Of a stretch of 64,000 nucleotides of DNA, positions 51,151 through 60,119 are shown piece by piece. Made by a program: the position numbers and the translations under genes. The notes under the pieces were generated by a model that had not been told where the DNA came from, did not search any database, and saw nothing but the letters and a program-made list of their open reading frames with translations. This DNA is from an uncultured Alphaproteobacteria bacterium (lineage in GTDB: Bacteria; Pseudomonadota; Alphaproteobacteria; Rs-D84), in assembly GCA_944389555.1 (NCBI GenBank), contig CALXMU010000001.1:132676-196675 (forward strand), written 5' to 3'. Within the stretch, counting starts at the first letter, position 1. Each line of letters begins with the position of its first letter.

Positions 51151-52371
51151 ATGAAAAAGTATTTATCTTTGTTTACTGCTTTTGCGGTAGTAGTCGGGGT
51201 TGCGCCTGCGTTGGCGGCAACTAATTATGGTACTCGTGCTGCGTCAAGTGCAGATTTAACGGGTGCACCTGCTGTACGCGAACGTACACAGGTAAATTAT
51301 GAAAAGTATGCAACACGCTCAACAACAAAGACGTATGATGAAGCGGATGCTAAAAATATTTATTATACTCAACCAGCAAATAGAAGCGCATTATATAAGC
51401 AATATGATAGCGGTAATGCTGCCGCAACAGTGCGTACTACGCGTGCAGAAACATATCGTACAGAATTGAAACGTAAGTATTATTTGGCGCATCCGTTCTT
51501 TCAACCGACAAAGGGTAAGTTCGGATCTGTAACAGATATTTCTTATAATGCAAACTCTTATGATATATTTTTAACTCCAAATTCTGGTGTTTCAATCTCT
51601 GATCCTAATGGAAAATGGGATATGAGTCAGATTTCAATTAAAGAGGATTTCAGTTATGGTATAACAGACCGCTTGTCTGTTTTGGCTATGGCTCGGTATG
51701 ATATATCTGATTACAAATTTGATTGGTCTGTTGCACCAGATGATAGTATGGATGACAGTGGTTTTAATTTATTCGGTTTGGGTTTGCAATGGCGTTTCGT
51801 TGATACAGAAAAGTGGATTGCAACCGCATCTGCGTATTATCAATATCAGCAAGATATTTCTAATAATGTAGTATTAGATTTGAAAGCTGGTTATAAAGTA
51901 AGTTCTTCAACCATATACGGTTTGGTACGTGGTTGGTATTTGAACTTCGACGGAAATTCATATGGTAATGGCATAAATGGTAAGACAGAGGAAGGTGATG
52001 AGGCTACCTTCTTTATGGCTTACAATACAGATGCAGATAATACTTTCTATGTAGAAGGTGGTGTTGGTGTATTCAGTGTATTAGATGAAGATTGGACGTT
52101 GAACTTAGAAGCCGTTTTAGGAAATTATGATTGGCACAATCAAGCAAGCATAAAGGCCGCAATAGGTTGGCAGCCAAATGATTGGTTTGCTTTGAATTTA
52201 TACGGGAAAATGGCAGTTTGGGATTCTGCAAACGGTAAAGACTTATCGTTCTGGCAGACTGATACAAATTCGGAAAGCGATTATTATGGTCAGTTCGTCA
52301 GAATGGGAAGTGCCAACATTGATAATTATTCCGAATATTCAATCGGTCTTCAGGCGATATTTATGTTTTAA
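51151..52371 (+). CDS. Predicted outer-membrane beta-barrel protein
   Basis: The 406-residue product starts at ATG 51151 behind AAAAGGAGAA and has a signal peptide (ends about residue 22, PALAA). A polar Thr/Ala/Tyr-rich region (about 23-115) is followed by alternating hydrophobic strands. Strand-rich stretches such as YGITDRLSVLAMARYDIS, and a C-terminal phenylalanine (AIFMF), fit a barrel recognised by BAM. The smaller barrel gene downstream shares the SYGI.DRL strand pattern. Channel, adhesin or structural roles are all possible. A strong terminator separates the two genes. Confidence 0.78.
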   Translation: MKKYLSLFTAFAVVVGVAPALAATNYGTRAASSADLTGAPAVRERTQVNYEKYATRSTTKTYDEADAKNIYYTQPANRSALYKQYDSGNAAATVRTTRAETYRTELKRKYYLAHPFFQPTKGKFGSVTDISYNANSYDIFLTPNSGVSISDPNGKWDMSQISIKEDFSYGITDRLSVLAMARYDISDYKFDWSVAPDDSMDDSGFNLFGLGLQWRFVDTEKWIATASAYYQYQQDISNNVVLDLKAGYKVSSSTIYGLVRGWYLNFDGNSYGNGINGKTEEGDEATFFMAYNTDADNTFYVEGGVGVFSVLDEDWTLNLEAVLGNYDWHNQASIKAAIGWQPNDWFALNLYGKMAVWDSANGKDLSFWQTDTNSESDYYGQFVRMGSANIDNYSEYSIGLQAIFMF

Positions 52372-52381
52372 TAATATATAG

Positions 52382-52418
52382 AAATCTGGGTTCTGAGTTT
52401 TCAGAACCCAGATTTTAA
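52382..52418 (+). terminator. Strong terminator between the two outer-membrane genes
   Basis: A perfect 15-base-pair stem (52382-52396 with 52401-52415) encloses a four-base loop and is followed by T and A residues. Confidence 0.92.
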
Positions 52419-52458
52419 AACTTTTTATTATTTTTATTTAGATACAGGAAGGGGAGAG

Positions 52459-53184
52459 ATGCGTAAATTTTTAATAGGATTATTTGCCGTTTGTGTCGGA
52501 GGACTGCCTATGTTTTCTGGTGCGTATGCAGCGAGTTTAGAATTAGATACATCTGACCCGCTATATATGCTTAGCCAACAGCACGTTTTATCTGAAACTA
52601 CATTAACATATTGGGATAATATTCTGCGGTTGGGACAGGCAGTGTCATACGGAATAAATGACCGCTTAGTTATCGGTGCAAATGTTCATTACCAGCAGGA
52701 TTTTGATGGACCAGAAGACGGTTTTTCTGCTGTTGATTTAGGCGGTGTGTATCGCGTTGGTACAGCATCTGGTAATAGTGCCGGTATAATATCAGATGTA
52801 TTATTAGGTTTGAAATTTGGTGGATCTTCTCGTGTTCGTACGCCAGATTATGCAGATTCAACATATTATGCTGGATATAGATTTGGTCGTCAATGGGCAG
52901 GGTTAACGTTGGCGGCAACGATTAAATCTACTTGGGTGTTTGATGACGTTAGGGGAATGGCTTTCATAGATGCGATGCCAGAGGCGTATTTCCGTATTGC
53001 TCAGGATTGGCGACTTGGGGCTCAGTTCACGTTACGAAAAGCAACGAATCCTCATTATAATCAAGAATGGCTTGGCGGTAAAATTGTGCGCCAGTATGGT
53101 CGTACACAATATGCCGGTCATATAGATTATGAGTTTGAGAGTGATGATTTACAAGTTGGCGTAATCGTAAATATATTGTTCTAG
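52459..53184 (+). CDS. Predicted small outer-membrane beta-barrel protein
   Basis: The 241-residue product has a signal peptide (ends about residue 25, GAYAA), then alternating strands and a C-terminal phenylalanine (VGVIVNILF). The strand pattern SYGINDRLVIGANVHYQQDF resembles SYGITDRLSVLAMARYDISDY in the upstream barrel, suggesting an old duplication. The ATG is preceded by GGAAGGGGAGAG, an unusually strong ribosome site suited to an abundant protein. Probably a barrel of eight to ten strands; the substrate is unknown. Confidence 0.75.
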   Translation: MRKFLIGLFAVCVGGLPMFSGAYAASLELDTSDPLYMLSQQHVLSETTLTYWDNILRLGQAVSYGINDRLVIGANVHYQQDFDGPEDGFSAVDLGGVYRVGTASGNSAGIISDVLLGLKFGGSSRVRTPDYADSTYYAGYRFGRQWAGLTLAATIKSTWVFDDVRGMAFIDAMPEAYFRIAQDWRLGAQFTLRKATNPHYNQEWLGGKIVRQYGRTQYAGHIDYEFESDDLQVGVIVNILF

Positions 53185-53193
53185 GAAATAAAT

Positions 53194-53221
53194 ATCCCGC
53201 ACTTCTGCGGGATTCTTTTTT
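53194..53221 (+). terminator. Terminator after the small barrel gene
   Basis: ATCCCGC pairs with GCGGGAT around a six-base loop, followed by a T-rich tract. Confidence 0.85.
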
Positions 53222-53231
53222 ATTTGCTGTG

Positions 53232-53259
53232 TTGACATTTATTTTTTTAGTGTAATAAT
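53232..53259 (+). promoter_or_regulatory. Predicted fabD promoter
   Basis: A perfect TTGACA (53232-53237) is followed after 16 bases by AATAAT (53254-53259). The start point falls only a few bases before the ATG pair at 53269/53272, so the fabD message is nearly leaderless; no ribosome site is present. Confidence 0.6.
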
Positions 53260-53268
53260 GTTTCTGAT

Positions 53269-54237
53269 ATGATGAATGAAAAAGTTGCTTTTGTCTTTCC
53301 TGGGCAGGGTGCTCAATATATAGGTATGGCACGCGATTTATTTGATGAATACGCGGTGGTTCGTCATACTTTTGAAGAAGTGTCCGATATTACGCATAAA
53401 GATGTGGCAAAGGTATGTTTTTATGGCCCAAAAGAGGAATTAAATAAACCAGAATTGACTTCTCTTGGGACGTTTGCTCATTCTGTATCAATTGCTCGCA
53501 TTATTGAGGATTATTTTGCTCAACCAATTTACAATATAGGATACGCCATAACTGGGCATTCTATGGGGCAGTATTCTGCTTTACATTGTGCTGGTAGTTT
53601 GAGTTTTGATAGTGCAACGCGTTTATTATCCGCTCGTTCTACATATATGTCTATGACAGATGATAATATCGGTGGGGGAATGGCTTGCATAGTCGGTTTA
53701 GATAAAGATACCGTCGAATTATGTTTAATGGCGGCAACTGGGCACGGGTATGCCGCAATTTCTAATCATAATGGTCATGACCAATTTACAATTAGTGGAC
53801 AAAATGAAGCCTTAGATGCGGTCATCGCTCGCGCAAAGGAAAAGAAAGCCAGAATAGCAAAAAGATTAAATGTGGCGATTCCTGCGCATTGCGCATTGAT
53901 GGAGAACGCTAAAATTTTACTTCGTCATCGTTTAGAAACGATTGAAGTACAGTCCCCTAAAACGAATTGGTTTTCAAATCAAACGGGTAACGTAATGTCA
54001 AACCCTATTGATGTGAAGGAAGCATTGGCTGATCAAATGACACATGGGGTGCGCTGGGTAGAAATTATGGAAAATTTACCTAAGTATAATATTACATCTG
54101 CATACGAATTGGGGCCTGGTAAGATTTTGACCGGATTGATAAATAGAGCAAATGTAGGAGTTGTTGCTTATAATACAGACGGATTAAAAAATGTTCAAAC
54201 AATGATTGAACATATAGAGAAAGTCATGTCGCGTTAG
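53269..54237 (+). CDS. fabD: Malonyl-CoA-ACP transacylase FabD
   Basis: FabD loads malonate onto acyl carrier protein for fatty-acid synthesis. The 322-residue product opens with VAFVFPGQGAQYIGMARDL. The nucleophilic serine lies in GHSMGQYSAL (usually GHSLG) and the second catalytic residue in VAIPAHCALM. Towards the end, ELGPGKILTGLI is typical. fabG, acpP and fabF, often adjacent, are not in the window. The stop overlaps that of the convergent rarA by four bases. Confidence 0.95.
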   Translation: MMNEKVAFVFPGQGAQYIGMARDLFDEYAVVRHTFEEVSDITHKDVAKVCFYGPKEELNKPELTSLGTFAHSVSIARIIEDYFAQPIYNIGYAITGHSMGQYSALHCAGSLSFDSATRLLSARSTYMSMTDDNIGGGMACIVGLDKDTVELCLMAATGHGYAAISNHNGHDQFTISGQNEALDAVIARAKEKKARIAKRLNVAIPAHCALMENAKILLRHRLETIEVQSPKTNWFSNQTGNVMSNPIDVKEALADQMTHGVRWVEIMENLPKYNITSAYELGPGKILTGLINRANVGVVAYNTDGLKNVQTMIEHIEKVMSR

Positions 54238-55517
54238 TTCTTTTTAGAATTTATTTTTTCGCGCAATGCGTCCCAATATTCAAGGCGTTTTTTTATTTCT
54301 CGTTCAAAACCACGTTCAATTGGGTGGTAGAATTTTTGTCGTGCCATTTTTTCAGGAAAGCAATTCTGACCGCTGAAACCAGATTCTGTGTTTGGCTCAT
54401 ATATGTATCCAGCGCCATATCCCATTTCTTTCATCATACGCGTCGGAGCATTCAAAATATTTTTTGGCGGCATTAAACTGCCTGTGTCTCGAGCTGTTTG
54501 ATAAGCCGCCATTTGCGCGCGGTAATTAGCTGTACTTTTGGGTGCTGTCCCTAAATATATTACTAATTCAGTTAAAGCTAAATCACCCTCTGGACTGCCC
54601 ATGCGTTCGTATACCTGCCATGCGGAAAGAGCTATTTGCATCGCATTCGGGTCAGCTAAACCTATGTCTTCCATTGCAAACCTAGTTAGACGCCTGAATA
54701 GATACATCGGATCTTGACCAGACGTCATCATTCTGGCCGTCCAGTATAAAGCGGCGTCCGTATCGCTGGCGCGTAAGGATTTATGTACTGCGGATATAAG
54801 GTTATAATGTTCATCACCGGTTTTATCGGATAACGGTGCTCGTTTTTGTATCGCTGCATCGAGTGTTTCTGGCGTCAGTTTCTTTTTAAAGTTGGCATTG
54901 GATAAGTACTCAATCGTATTCAATAGAAAACGAGCATCACCATCAGACATTTGGGCTAGATGTATTCTGGCTGCTTCATCTAACGGCATTTTTTTATTTA
55001 GAAATTTTTCTGCACGTTCTATCAATGTCATTAAATCTTCTGTGGATAGCGGTTGTAAAACTCCTACGTGACAACGAGATAATAAAGCATTATTTAAGTT
55101 GAAACTTGGGTTTTCTGTGGTTGCACCCATAAATACAACGGTTCCGTCTTCTAGATATGGTAGCAAAGTATCTTGTTGTGTTTTATTGAATCTATGAATT
55201 TCATCTATGAATAAAAGAGTAGAACGACCGATTTCACGGTTCATCCGCGCTGCTTCCATTGCTTTCTTTATGTCGGCTGTTCCAGAAAATACCGCAGACA
55301 TAGGCACAAAATCCATATCAACCGATTTTGCCAACGCACGGGCAATAGTTGTTTTCCCGCATCCAGGAGGTCCCCATAAGATTAAATTTGATAATTTATG
55401 GTTGTCAACCATTCTACGGACTAAACCGTTTTCGCCCAAAAGTTGCGGCTGCCCGACAATTTCGTCTATTGTTGATGGGCGCATTAAATCCGCAAGAGGT
55501 CTATTTTCTGTTGGCAT
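54234..55517 (-). CDS. rarA: Replication-associated recombination protein RarA (MgsA)
   Basis: RarA is a AAA+ clamp-loader-like ATPase acting at stalled forks. The 427-residue product has the N-terminal PLADLMRPSTIDEIVGQ, Walker A WGPPGCGKTT, Walker B LLFIDEIHRFNKTQQD, sensor 1 GATTENPSF and the C-terminal tetramerisation region (GSPEGDLALTELVIYLGTAPKS). The final segment contains KFYHPIERGFEREIKKRLEYW, as in the family. The length is normal. Confidence 0.96.
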   Translation of the reverse strand: MPTENRPLADLMRPSTIDEIVGQPQLLGENGLVRRMVDNHKLSNLILWGPPGCGKTTIARALAKSVDMDFVPMSAVFSGTADIKKAMEAARMNREIGRSTLLFIDEIHRFNKTQQDTLLPYLEDGTVVFMGATTENPSFNLNNALLSRCHVGVLQPLSTEDLMTLIERAEKFLNKKMPLDEAARIHLAQMSDGDARFLLNTIEYLSNANFKKKLTPETLDAAIQKRAPLSDKTGDEHYNLISAVHKSLRASDTDAALYWTARMMTSGQDPMYLFRRLTRFAMEDIGLADPNAMQIALSAWQVYERMGSPEGDLALTELVIYLGTAPKSTANYRAQMAAYQTARDTGSLMPPKNILNAPTRMMKEMGYGAGYIYEPNTESGFSGQNCFPEKMARQKFYHPIERGFEREIKKRLEYWDALREKINSKKN

Positions 55518-55596
55518 ATATCTTGTTTTACTTTGATTTTATTTACTATTTATTTGTGATATAATAAATTCTAGTAAATAACAATGAGGTTTTCAA

Positions 55597-55962
55597 TTGG
55601 TAAGTACTAACAAAGAGTCAGCGGAATTTACTTTGGCTGTAGCAAATTTAGCAGCCGCAGCAATCGCTGCGAATCCTGAACTTTCTATGGAGCAGGCGGT
55701 TCATAATGCTCGTGAAAGTCTAAGAGGGGCTTCTGTTACCCCGCAGCAAATCGCTGATTCCGTTCACCCAGATAAAATACAGTGTTTAGAAGATGGAACG
55801 TGGCATATAATGCTTAGGCGATATGTACGTCGTAAATTTAATATGACGCCTCAGCAGTATAGAAAGAAATGGGGGTTGCCGGAAAACTATCCGTTCGTTG
55901 CACCTAATTATTCTGTACATAGATCAAAAATTGCCAAAAAAAACGGATTAGGTAAAAAATAA
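55597..55962 (+). CDS. MucR/Ros-family transcriptional regulator lacking zinc ligands
   Basis: The 121-residue product matches MucR/Ros, the alphaproteobacterial zinc-finger DNA-binding regulators of surface and cell-cycle genes. The middle reads SVHPDKIQCLEDGTWHIMLRRY and the C-terminus MTPQQYRKKWGLPENYPFVAPNYS, ending GLGKK. Translation starts at TTG 55597, with GAGGT six bases ahead; the nearby ATG is out of frame. In Ros zinc is held by C, C, H and H at spacings 2, 9 and 4. Here those positions are C63, D66, Y76 and F81, so only one ligand remains. Some rhizobial homologues fold without zinc. The lysozyme-like gene follows 14 bases on. Confidence 0.85.
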   Translation: MVSTNKESAEFTLAVANLAAAAIAANPELSMEQAVHNARESLRGASVTPQQIADSVHPDKIQCLEDGTWHIMLRRYVRRKFNMTPQQYRKKWGLPENYPFVAPNYSVHRSKIAKKNGLGKK

Positions 55963-55976
55963 ATAAGGGTTTTCTT

Positions 55977-57878
55977 ATGTCAGAAAATTTTAGAAAAAAT
56001 GTTAGAATACCTGAAGAATTAGCAAAAAAAGCCCGTAAGTTCATAGAGTCTAAGCATCCTGTTAAGTATGTTAAATCTAAAAGCGCAGGGAAAAAAAGAG
56101 ACTTTGTTGATGAAGCAGTTGATAAGACAGAAATGGTTGTGCTTAGTACCCTTAAAGGGGCTGCGTGGTTGGCGGCTGGGGGAAGTCAATTTTTGCTTAC
56201 GTTGGCAAGGTGGTTGACGGCTGATAACGTTTTCTTGCGTAAGATGGAGAACCATTTTGCGCAAAAGAAGGTGAAATTAAATCAAGATGGCAAACCTAAA
56301 ACAATGTCTTCTTCGATTAAAAATAATCCAAATACATATGCTCATATTTTGTGGTTGCTTGGTTTAGTGGCGGTAGGATACGTCGGTGCAGAATACGGTC
56401 CTGATGCTGTACAAAAAATAAAAAAAATAGTAAGCAATAAAAAATCTAAAGAGTTTAAAGATTTCATTATAGACCCAACCGTGGATGACGAGACGTGGAA
56501 TAGTATGATTGATGCTGTGCACCCTTATGTGCTTTCCCATATTATATCTAGCGAAGGCTTCATAAAAAGAGTGTATGATGATAATTTTGGTTCAGGTACT
56601 CTTACAATAGGAAGTGGTTTTGCTTTACTAGATAAAGAACATAGAAATTTTGCAGAAAAAATTTTGGGACGTAGAGTCGGTAACGGGGCTTCTATAACAA
56701 TAGAAGAAAATAGACGGCTTGTTTCTGCTTGGTTGTATAAAAAAATATACCCAAAAATAAAAGAAAGTATAAAAGTACCAATAGATTCTAAGTTATTTGT
56801 TATATTATCTGTAGCGGCTTATAACAAAGGTTCAAATACATATTCGAACAAAAGAAATACGGGATACCCTGTTGCAGAAGCGATTAACAAAGGGAAAAGT
56901 AAAGAAGATATTGCTAATACATATGTGCGCTGTTTCGGTGGAATAAAAGGTACAGGTTGGGCAGGTTTGGTAAATAAATATGCCGTAGCTGCTCTTTATT
57001 ATTTGGATGATGTAGACGATATAACGATATTAAATTCTATTGCAGAGGCTCCGTATACATTGGAAAAGTTTTTACCAGAAAATAATTCACGGTTGCTAAT
57101 ATACGAAAGTAATTCTAGAAATGCGAAAGCAAAGGGGGTTCGCAGAATAGATAATATTAAAGAATTATTGTTGGCAGAAAAGAATAGGGTAACAAAAGGA
57201 ACTCGTCAGGAACCTGTTAGAAATTATTTGACATCGGAACAGGTAGATTTAATAGAAAAGGGCCTTGTCAATGTATCTGGTGCAACAATAAATTATGAGG
57301 ATTATGTAGAAAAAGATAAAAGAGAAAACAAAGCCAAAATTGCTCAGAAATCTGAAGAGTTGAATGCTGAGGGTGAAGATTTATTCATTGAAAAAAAATA
57401 TAAAAAGGCCATTACAAAATTTGAATCTGCATTAGAAGCTGACCCCAAAAATTATATTGTATATAGTAACCTTTCACTTAGTTATTATAAAATAGGTGAA
57501 TATCAAAGGGGATTAGAAGTTGTGCAACGTTTGATAAATTCTAGTTTTATAAAAGCTATGCCAGATGATATTAAGGGATATACTTATTATAATGCTGCGC
57601 TATGTAGAACTGCGATAGGTGATAATAGCTCTGATATTGCGGAAAAGAAATTTAATTATAATATGGCACAAAAGAATTTGAAATTAGCAAAAAAATTTAG
57701 TGGGTTAGAATACTCAGACTTATCAGATATGTTGAATAAAAAAATTCATTCTGATGAGTTCTCTCAAGCGTTAAAAGTTAAGAATTATGATCACGCTATA
57801 AGAAAACTGAGTAAAACAAACAATAATGTGCCCCAGGATATAAAATTATTGAAGGGGAAATCAAAAGATTTTGCTTAA
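55977..57878 (+). CDS. Membrane protein with GH24 lysozyme domain and TPR repeats
   Basis: The 633-residue product has a basic N-terminal tail, hydrophobic segments at about 52-80 and 121-141, and then a T4-type (GH24) lysozyme domain at about 180-345. The catalytic glutamate is E193 in ISSEGF. D202 and T210 (TIGSGF) fall near the places of T4 lysozyme D20 and T26. YNKGSNTY and VRCFGGIKGTGWAGLVNK follow. The C-terminal part (about 465-600) has TPR-like helices, with the repeat LFIEKKYKKAITKFESALEADPKNY. The MucR-like gene lies 14 bases upstream and ybeY-lnt seven bases after the stop. No phage genes surround it. Substrate cleavage is likely but unproven. Confidence 0.78.
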   Translation: MSENFRKNVRIPEELAKKARKFIESKHPVKYVKSKSAGKKRDFVDEAVDKTEMVVLSTLKGAAWLAAGGSQFLLTLARWLTADNVFLRKMENHFAQKKVKLNQDGKPKTMSSSIKNNPNTYAHILWLLGLVAVGYVGAEYGPDAVQKIKKIVSNKKSKEFKDFIIDPTVDDETWNSMIDAVHPYVLSHIISSEGFIKRVYDDNFGSGTLTIGSGFALLDKEHRNFAEKILGRRVGNGASITIEENRRLVSAWLYKKIYPKIKESIKVPIDSKLFVILSVAAYNKGSNTYSNKRNTGYPVAEAINKGKSKEDIANTYVRCFGGIKGTGWAGLVNKYAVAALYYLDDVDDITILNSIAEAPYTLEKFLPENNSRLLIYESNSRNAKAKGVRRIDNIKELLLAEKNRVTKGTRQEPVRNYLTSEQVDLIEKGLVNVSGATINYEDYVEKDKRENKAKIAQKSEELNAEGEDLFIEKKYKKAITKFESALEADPKNYIVYSNLSLSYYKIGEYQRGLEVVQRLINSSFIKAMPDDIKGYTYYNAALCRTAIGDNSSDIAEKKFNYNMAQKNLKLAKKFSGLEYSDLSDMLNKKIHSDEFSQALKVKNYDHAIRKLSKTNNNVPQDIKLLKGKSKDFA

Positions 57879-57893
57879 TTATAGGTGCCTAAT

Positions 57894-59906
57894 ATGAAAG
57901 TATATGTAAATTATAACGATAACCGTTGGCATAAATATAAAATAGATTTTGTTAAAATTGCTAATGCCGCAGCATTAGCAGTTGCACCTGAGGCTGAGGT
58001 ATCCATTACTTTAACTAATGATGAAGAAATTCATAAGTTGAATAAACAATATCGTCATATAGATAAGCCGACAAATGTTCTGTCGTTTGAATTGGGTGAT
58101 GATATTTTACTAGGTGATATTTATATATCATTAGATACAGTAGTTAAAGAATCTAAGCAAGAAAATATTTCTGTTCAAGATCATACTGCTCATATGATTG
58201 TGCATGGTATGTTACATTTACAAGGTTATGACCATATTAAAGAATCTGATGCTGTGATTATGGAATACAAAGAAACAAAAATTCTAGAAAAAATGAATAT
58301 AAAAAATCCCTATGTAGACAAATCCGCCGTATGCAGAGATTTTTCTTGTTGTCCTGGCAGTAAATTTTTATCTTTTTTTAAATGCATAAAAATTAAACAA
58401 AATGGGTTATCTCAATATATATTTATGGCTTTGTTGGGGGGCATGGCAGCATTAGGATTTGCCCCGACTCATTTTTGGTGGTTGACAGTAATAGGATTTG
58501 CTTGTGCGTATAAGCTGGTTATTCGTGATACTAACAGACCTAGCGTTTTTAAAGCTTTCTTACGCGTGTTTCCGTTTAGTGCAGTGTATGCTGTTGCGAT
58601 GTTTTGGTGGGTTGTAAATTCAATATACGTTGTACCAGAATTGGCAGAACAATTTGCAATATGGACTATACCTGCCTTGCTTGGAATAGGACTTTTGGGA
58701 GGAATAATATTCGCAATACCTTTTGTGGTAATAATGCGTATATGCACGTTTCCGCCGTGTAGAGCAATTTTATTTGCGTCAACTTGGACTTTTATTTTGT
58801 GGTTGCGAGAATGGTTTTTGACTGGGTTCCCGTGGAATCCTATTGCGAATATTCTAATGCCGTATCCTATTTTGGCCAACTCTATGGCTTTATGGGGGGC
58901 TTTGGGAACAACTTTCGTTATCATGGGAATTATCGCAATTATTGTAGAACTATTCGGTGATTATAAAAATAAATATTCTTGGACTGTGTTAGTTATATTC
59001 TTATTATTGGGAATTGCTGGGGGATATTACGGGTACAAAAATATTAAATGCTCACAAAATAATGAAAATATTAGCCAGACGATTCGCATCGTTCAACCGG
59101 CTAGAAGCGCAGTACAAAAAGCTTCTCATTCAAGAGAAGAGGCGATTAGAAATGCAACAGAAAACGTAAGGGGCTTAATAGACTTAGCGAAAAATTCAGG
59201 GAATCCGGATTTAATCGTTTTTCCTGAAACTTCGTATCCTTTCGTAGTTATGAATAATGATGATATGCCAATTGCTGAGGCGCTGGACAATAATATTATT
59301 ATCGGGGCAACTTCTTATTCCGAAGGAAGGTTATATAATTCAATGCTTGTTGCCGCCCCTAATGGAAGAATTCAAAAGATATATAGTAAGTCTCATTTAG
59401 TCCCATTCGGTGAATATAGACCTTTTGGTGATATTATTCCGACACCAGGTCAATTATCAAAAGGAGCAGGGGCAGAAATTATAAATGTTGATATAAATGG
59501 TCGCTTGTTTACTTTTGCACCGGCAATTTGTTATGAAATAATTTTTTCTGATTCTTTGATACCAGATGATGAAATGCCAGATGCCATTATAAATATTACA
59601 AATGATACTTGGTTCGGTGATACACCGGGAACTTATCAGCATCTGGATATGGTTCGTAGATATGCTATTGAATCGGGGGTGCCAATTGTCAGGGCCAATT
59701 ATTCCGGAGTTAGCGCTTTTATCGCTTCTGATGGAACTATATTATCTGAAATTCCAGTGGGGACGCCTGGTTATATGGATGGTGTTGTATATGGAGATCA
59801 TATGACTGTCTATCGTGAAATTGGTCGTGATGGTTGGATGTTTATAATTTTGCTTTTTGCGTGCTTTGGAATAATTCCAATTTATATGCTTCAAAAGCGA
59901 AAGTGA
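57894..59906 (+). CDS. YbeY endoribonuclease fused to apolipoprotein N-acyltransferase
   Basis: One 670-residue frame joins two enzymes. Residues 1-148 are YbeY, the zinc RNase of 16S rRNA 3'-end maturation, with H104, H108 and H114 in HGMLHLQGYDH. Residues from about 170 to 670 are Lnt, the last enzyme of lipoprotein maturation. It has an N-terminal membrane region of about six to seven helices and a nitrilase domain with E445 (FPETSYPF), K499 (YSKSHLVPFGEY) and C546 (ICYE), plus a final helix. A linker with four clustered cysteines lies between (about 147-165). ATG 57894 follows AGGTG. In many Alphaproteobacteria ybeY, a CorC-like gene and lnt are neighbours; here the CorC gene is absent and the other two are one protein. 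Confidence 0.9.
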   Translation: MKVYVNYNDNRWHKYKIDFVKIANAAALAVAPEAEVSITLTNDEEIHKLNKQYRHIDKPTNVLSFELGDDILLGDIYISLDTVVKESKQENISVQDHTAHMIVHGMLHLQGYDHIKESDAVIMEYKETKILEKMNIKNPYVDKSAVCRDFSCCPGSKFLSFFKCIKIKQNGLSQYIFMALLGGMAALGFAPTHFWWLTVIGFACAYKLVIRDTNRPSVFKAFLRVFPFSAVYAVAMFWWVVNSIYVVPELAEQFAIWTIPALLGIGLLGGIIFAIPFVVIMRICTFPPCRAILFASTWTFILWLREWFLTGFPWNPIANILMPYPILANSMALWGALGTTFVIMGIIAIIVELFGDYKNKYSWTVLVIFLLLGIAGGYYGYKNIKCSQNNENISQTIRIVQPARSAVQKASHSREEAIRNATENVRGLIDLAKNSGNPDLIVFPETSYPFVVMNNDDMPIAEALDNNIIIGATSYSEGRLYNSMLVAAPNGRIQKIYSKSHLVPFGEYRPFGDIIPTPGQLSKGAGAEIINVDINGRLFTFAPAICYEIIFSDSLIPDDEMPDAIINITNDTWFGDTPGTYQHLDMVRRYAIESGVPIVRANYSGVSAFIASDGTILSEIPVGTPGYMDGVVYGDHMTVYREIGRDGWMFIILLFACFGIIPIYMLQKRK

Positions 59907-59910
59907 TATA

Positions 59911-60114
59911 TTATTTTGCTATATTTTGTAAAACCCAAATACGAATCGCAGAAGATAAGTTGGTGTTGGGTGCCCGATTATCGTCAATAGATTCTATTAT
60001 GGAAGCCATAGATTGGTTCTTTTCTTTGGCGATTTTGCGCAAGGCATCAATAAATTCTCTTTCCAAGGAAATACTTGTTTGATGTCCAGATAAAGATACA
60101 GACAGTTTTGTCAT
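59911..60114 (-). CDS. Ribbon-helix-helix protein
   Basis: The 67-residue product starts at ATG 60114, just after the upstream stop. The opening KLSVSLSGHQTSISLEREF gives the DNA-contacting strand and helix A of a ribbon-helix-helix fold of the RHH_4 type frequent in Alphaproteobacteria. The C-terminal NLSSAIRIWVLQNI forms the last helix. Such proteins usually bind operators as dimers. It is the last gene of a four-gene run and could regulate that run. Confidence 0.8.
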   Translation of the reverse strand: MTKLSVSLSGHQTSISLEREFIDALRKIAKEKNQSMASIIESIDDNRAPNTNLSSAIRIWVLQNIAK

Positions 60115-60119
60115 TGTTT

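Noticed and set aside
55977-57878. Prophage remnant around the lysozyme-like gene
   Set aside because: The neighbours are rarA, a MucR-like regulator, ybeY-lnt and trmB; no capsid, tail, holin or integrase gene is present.
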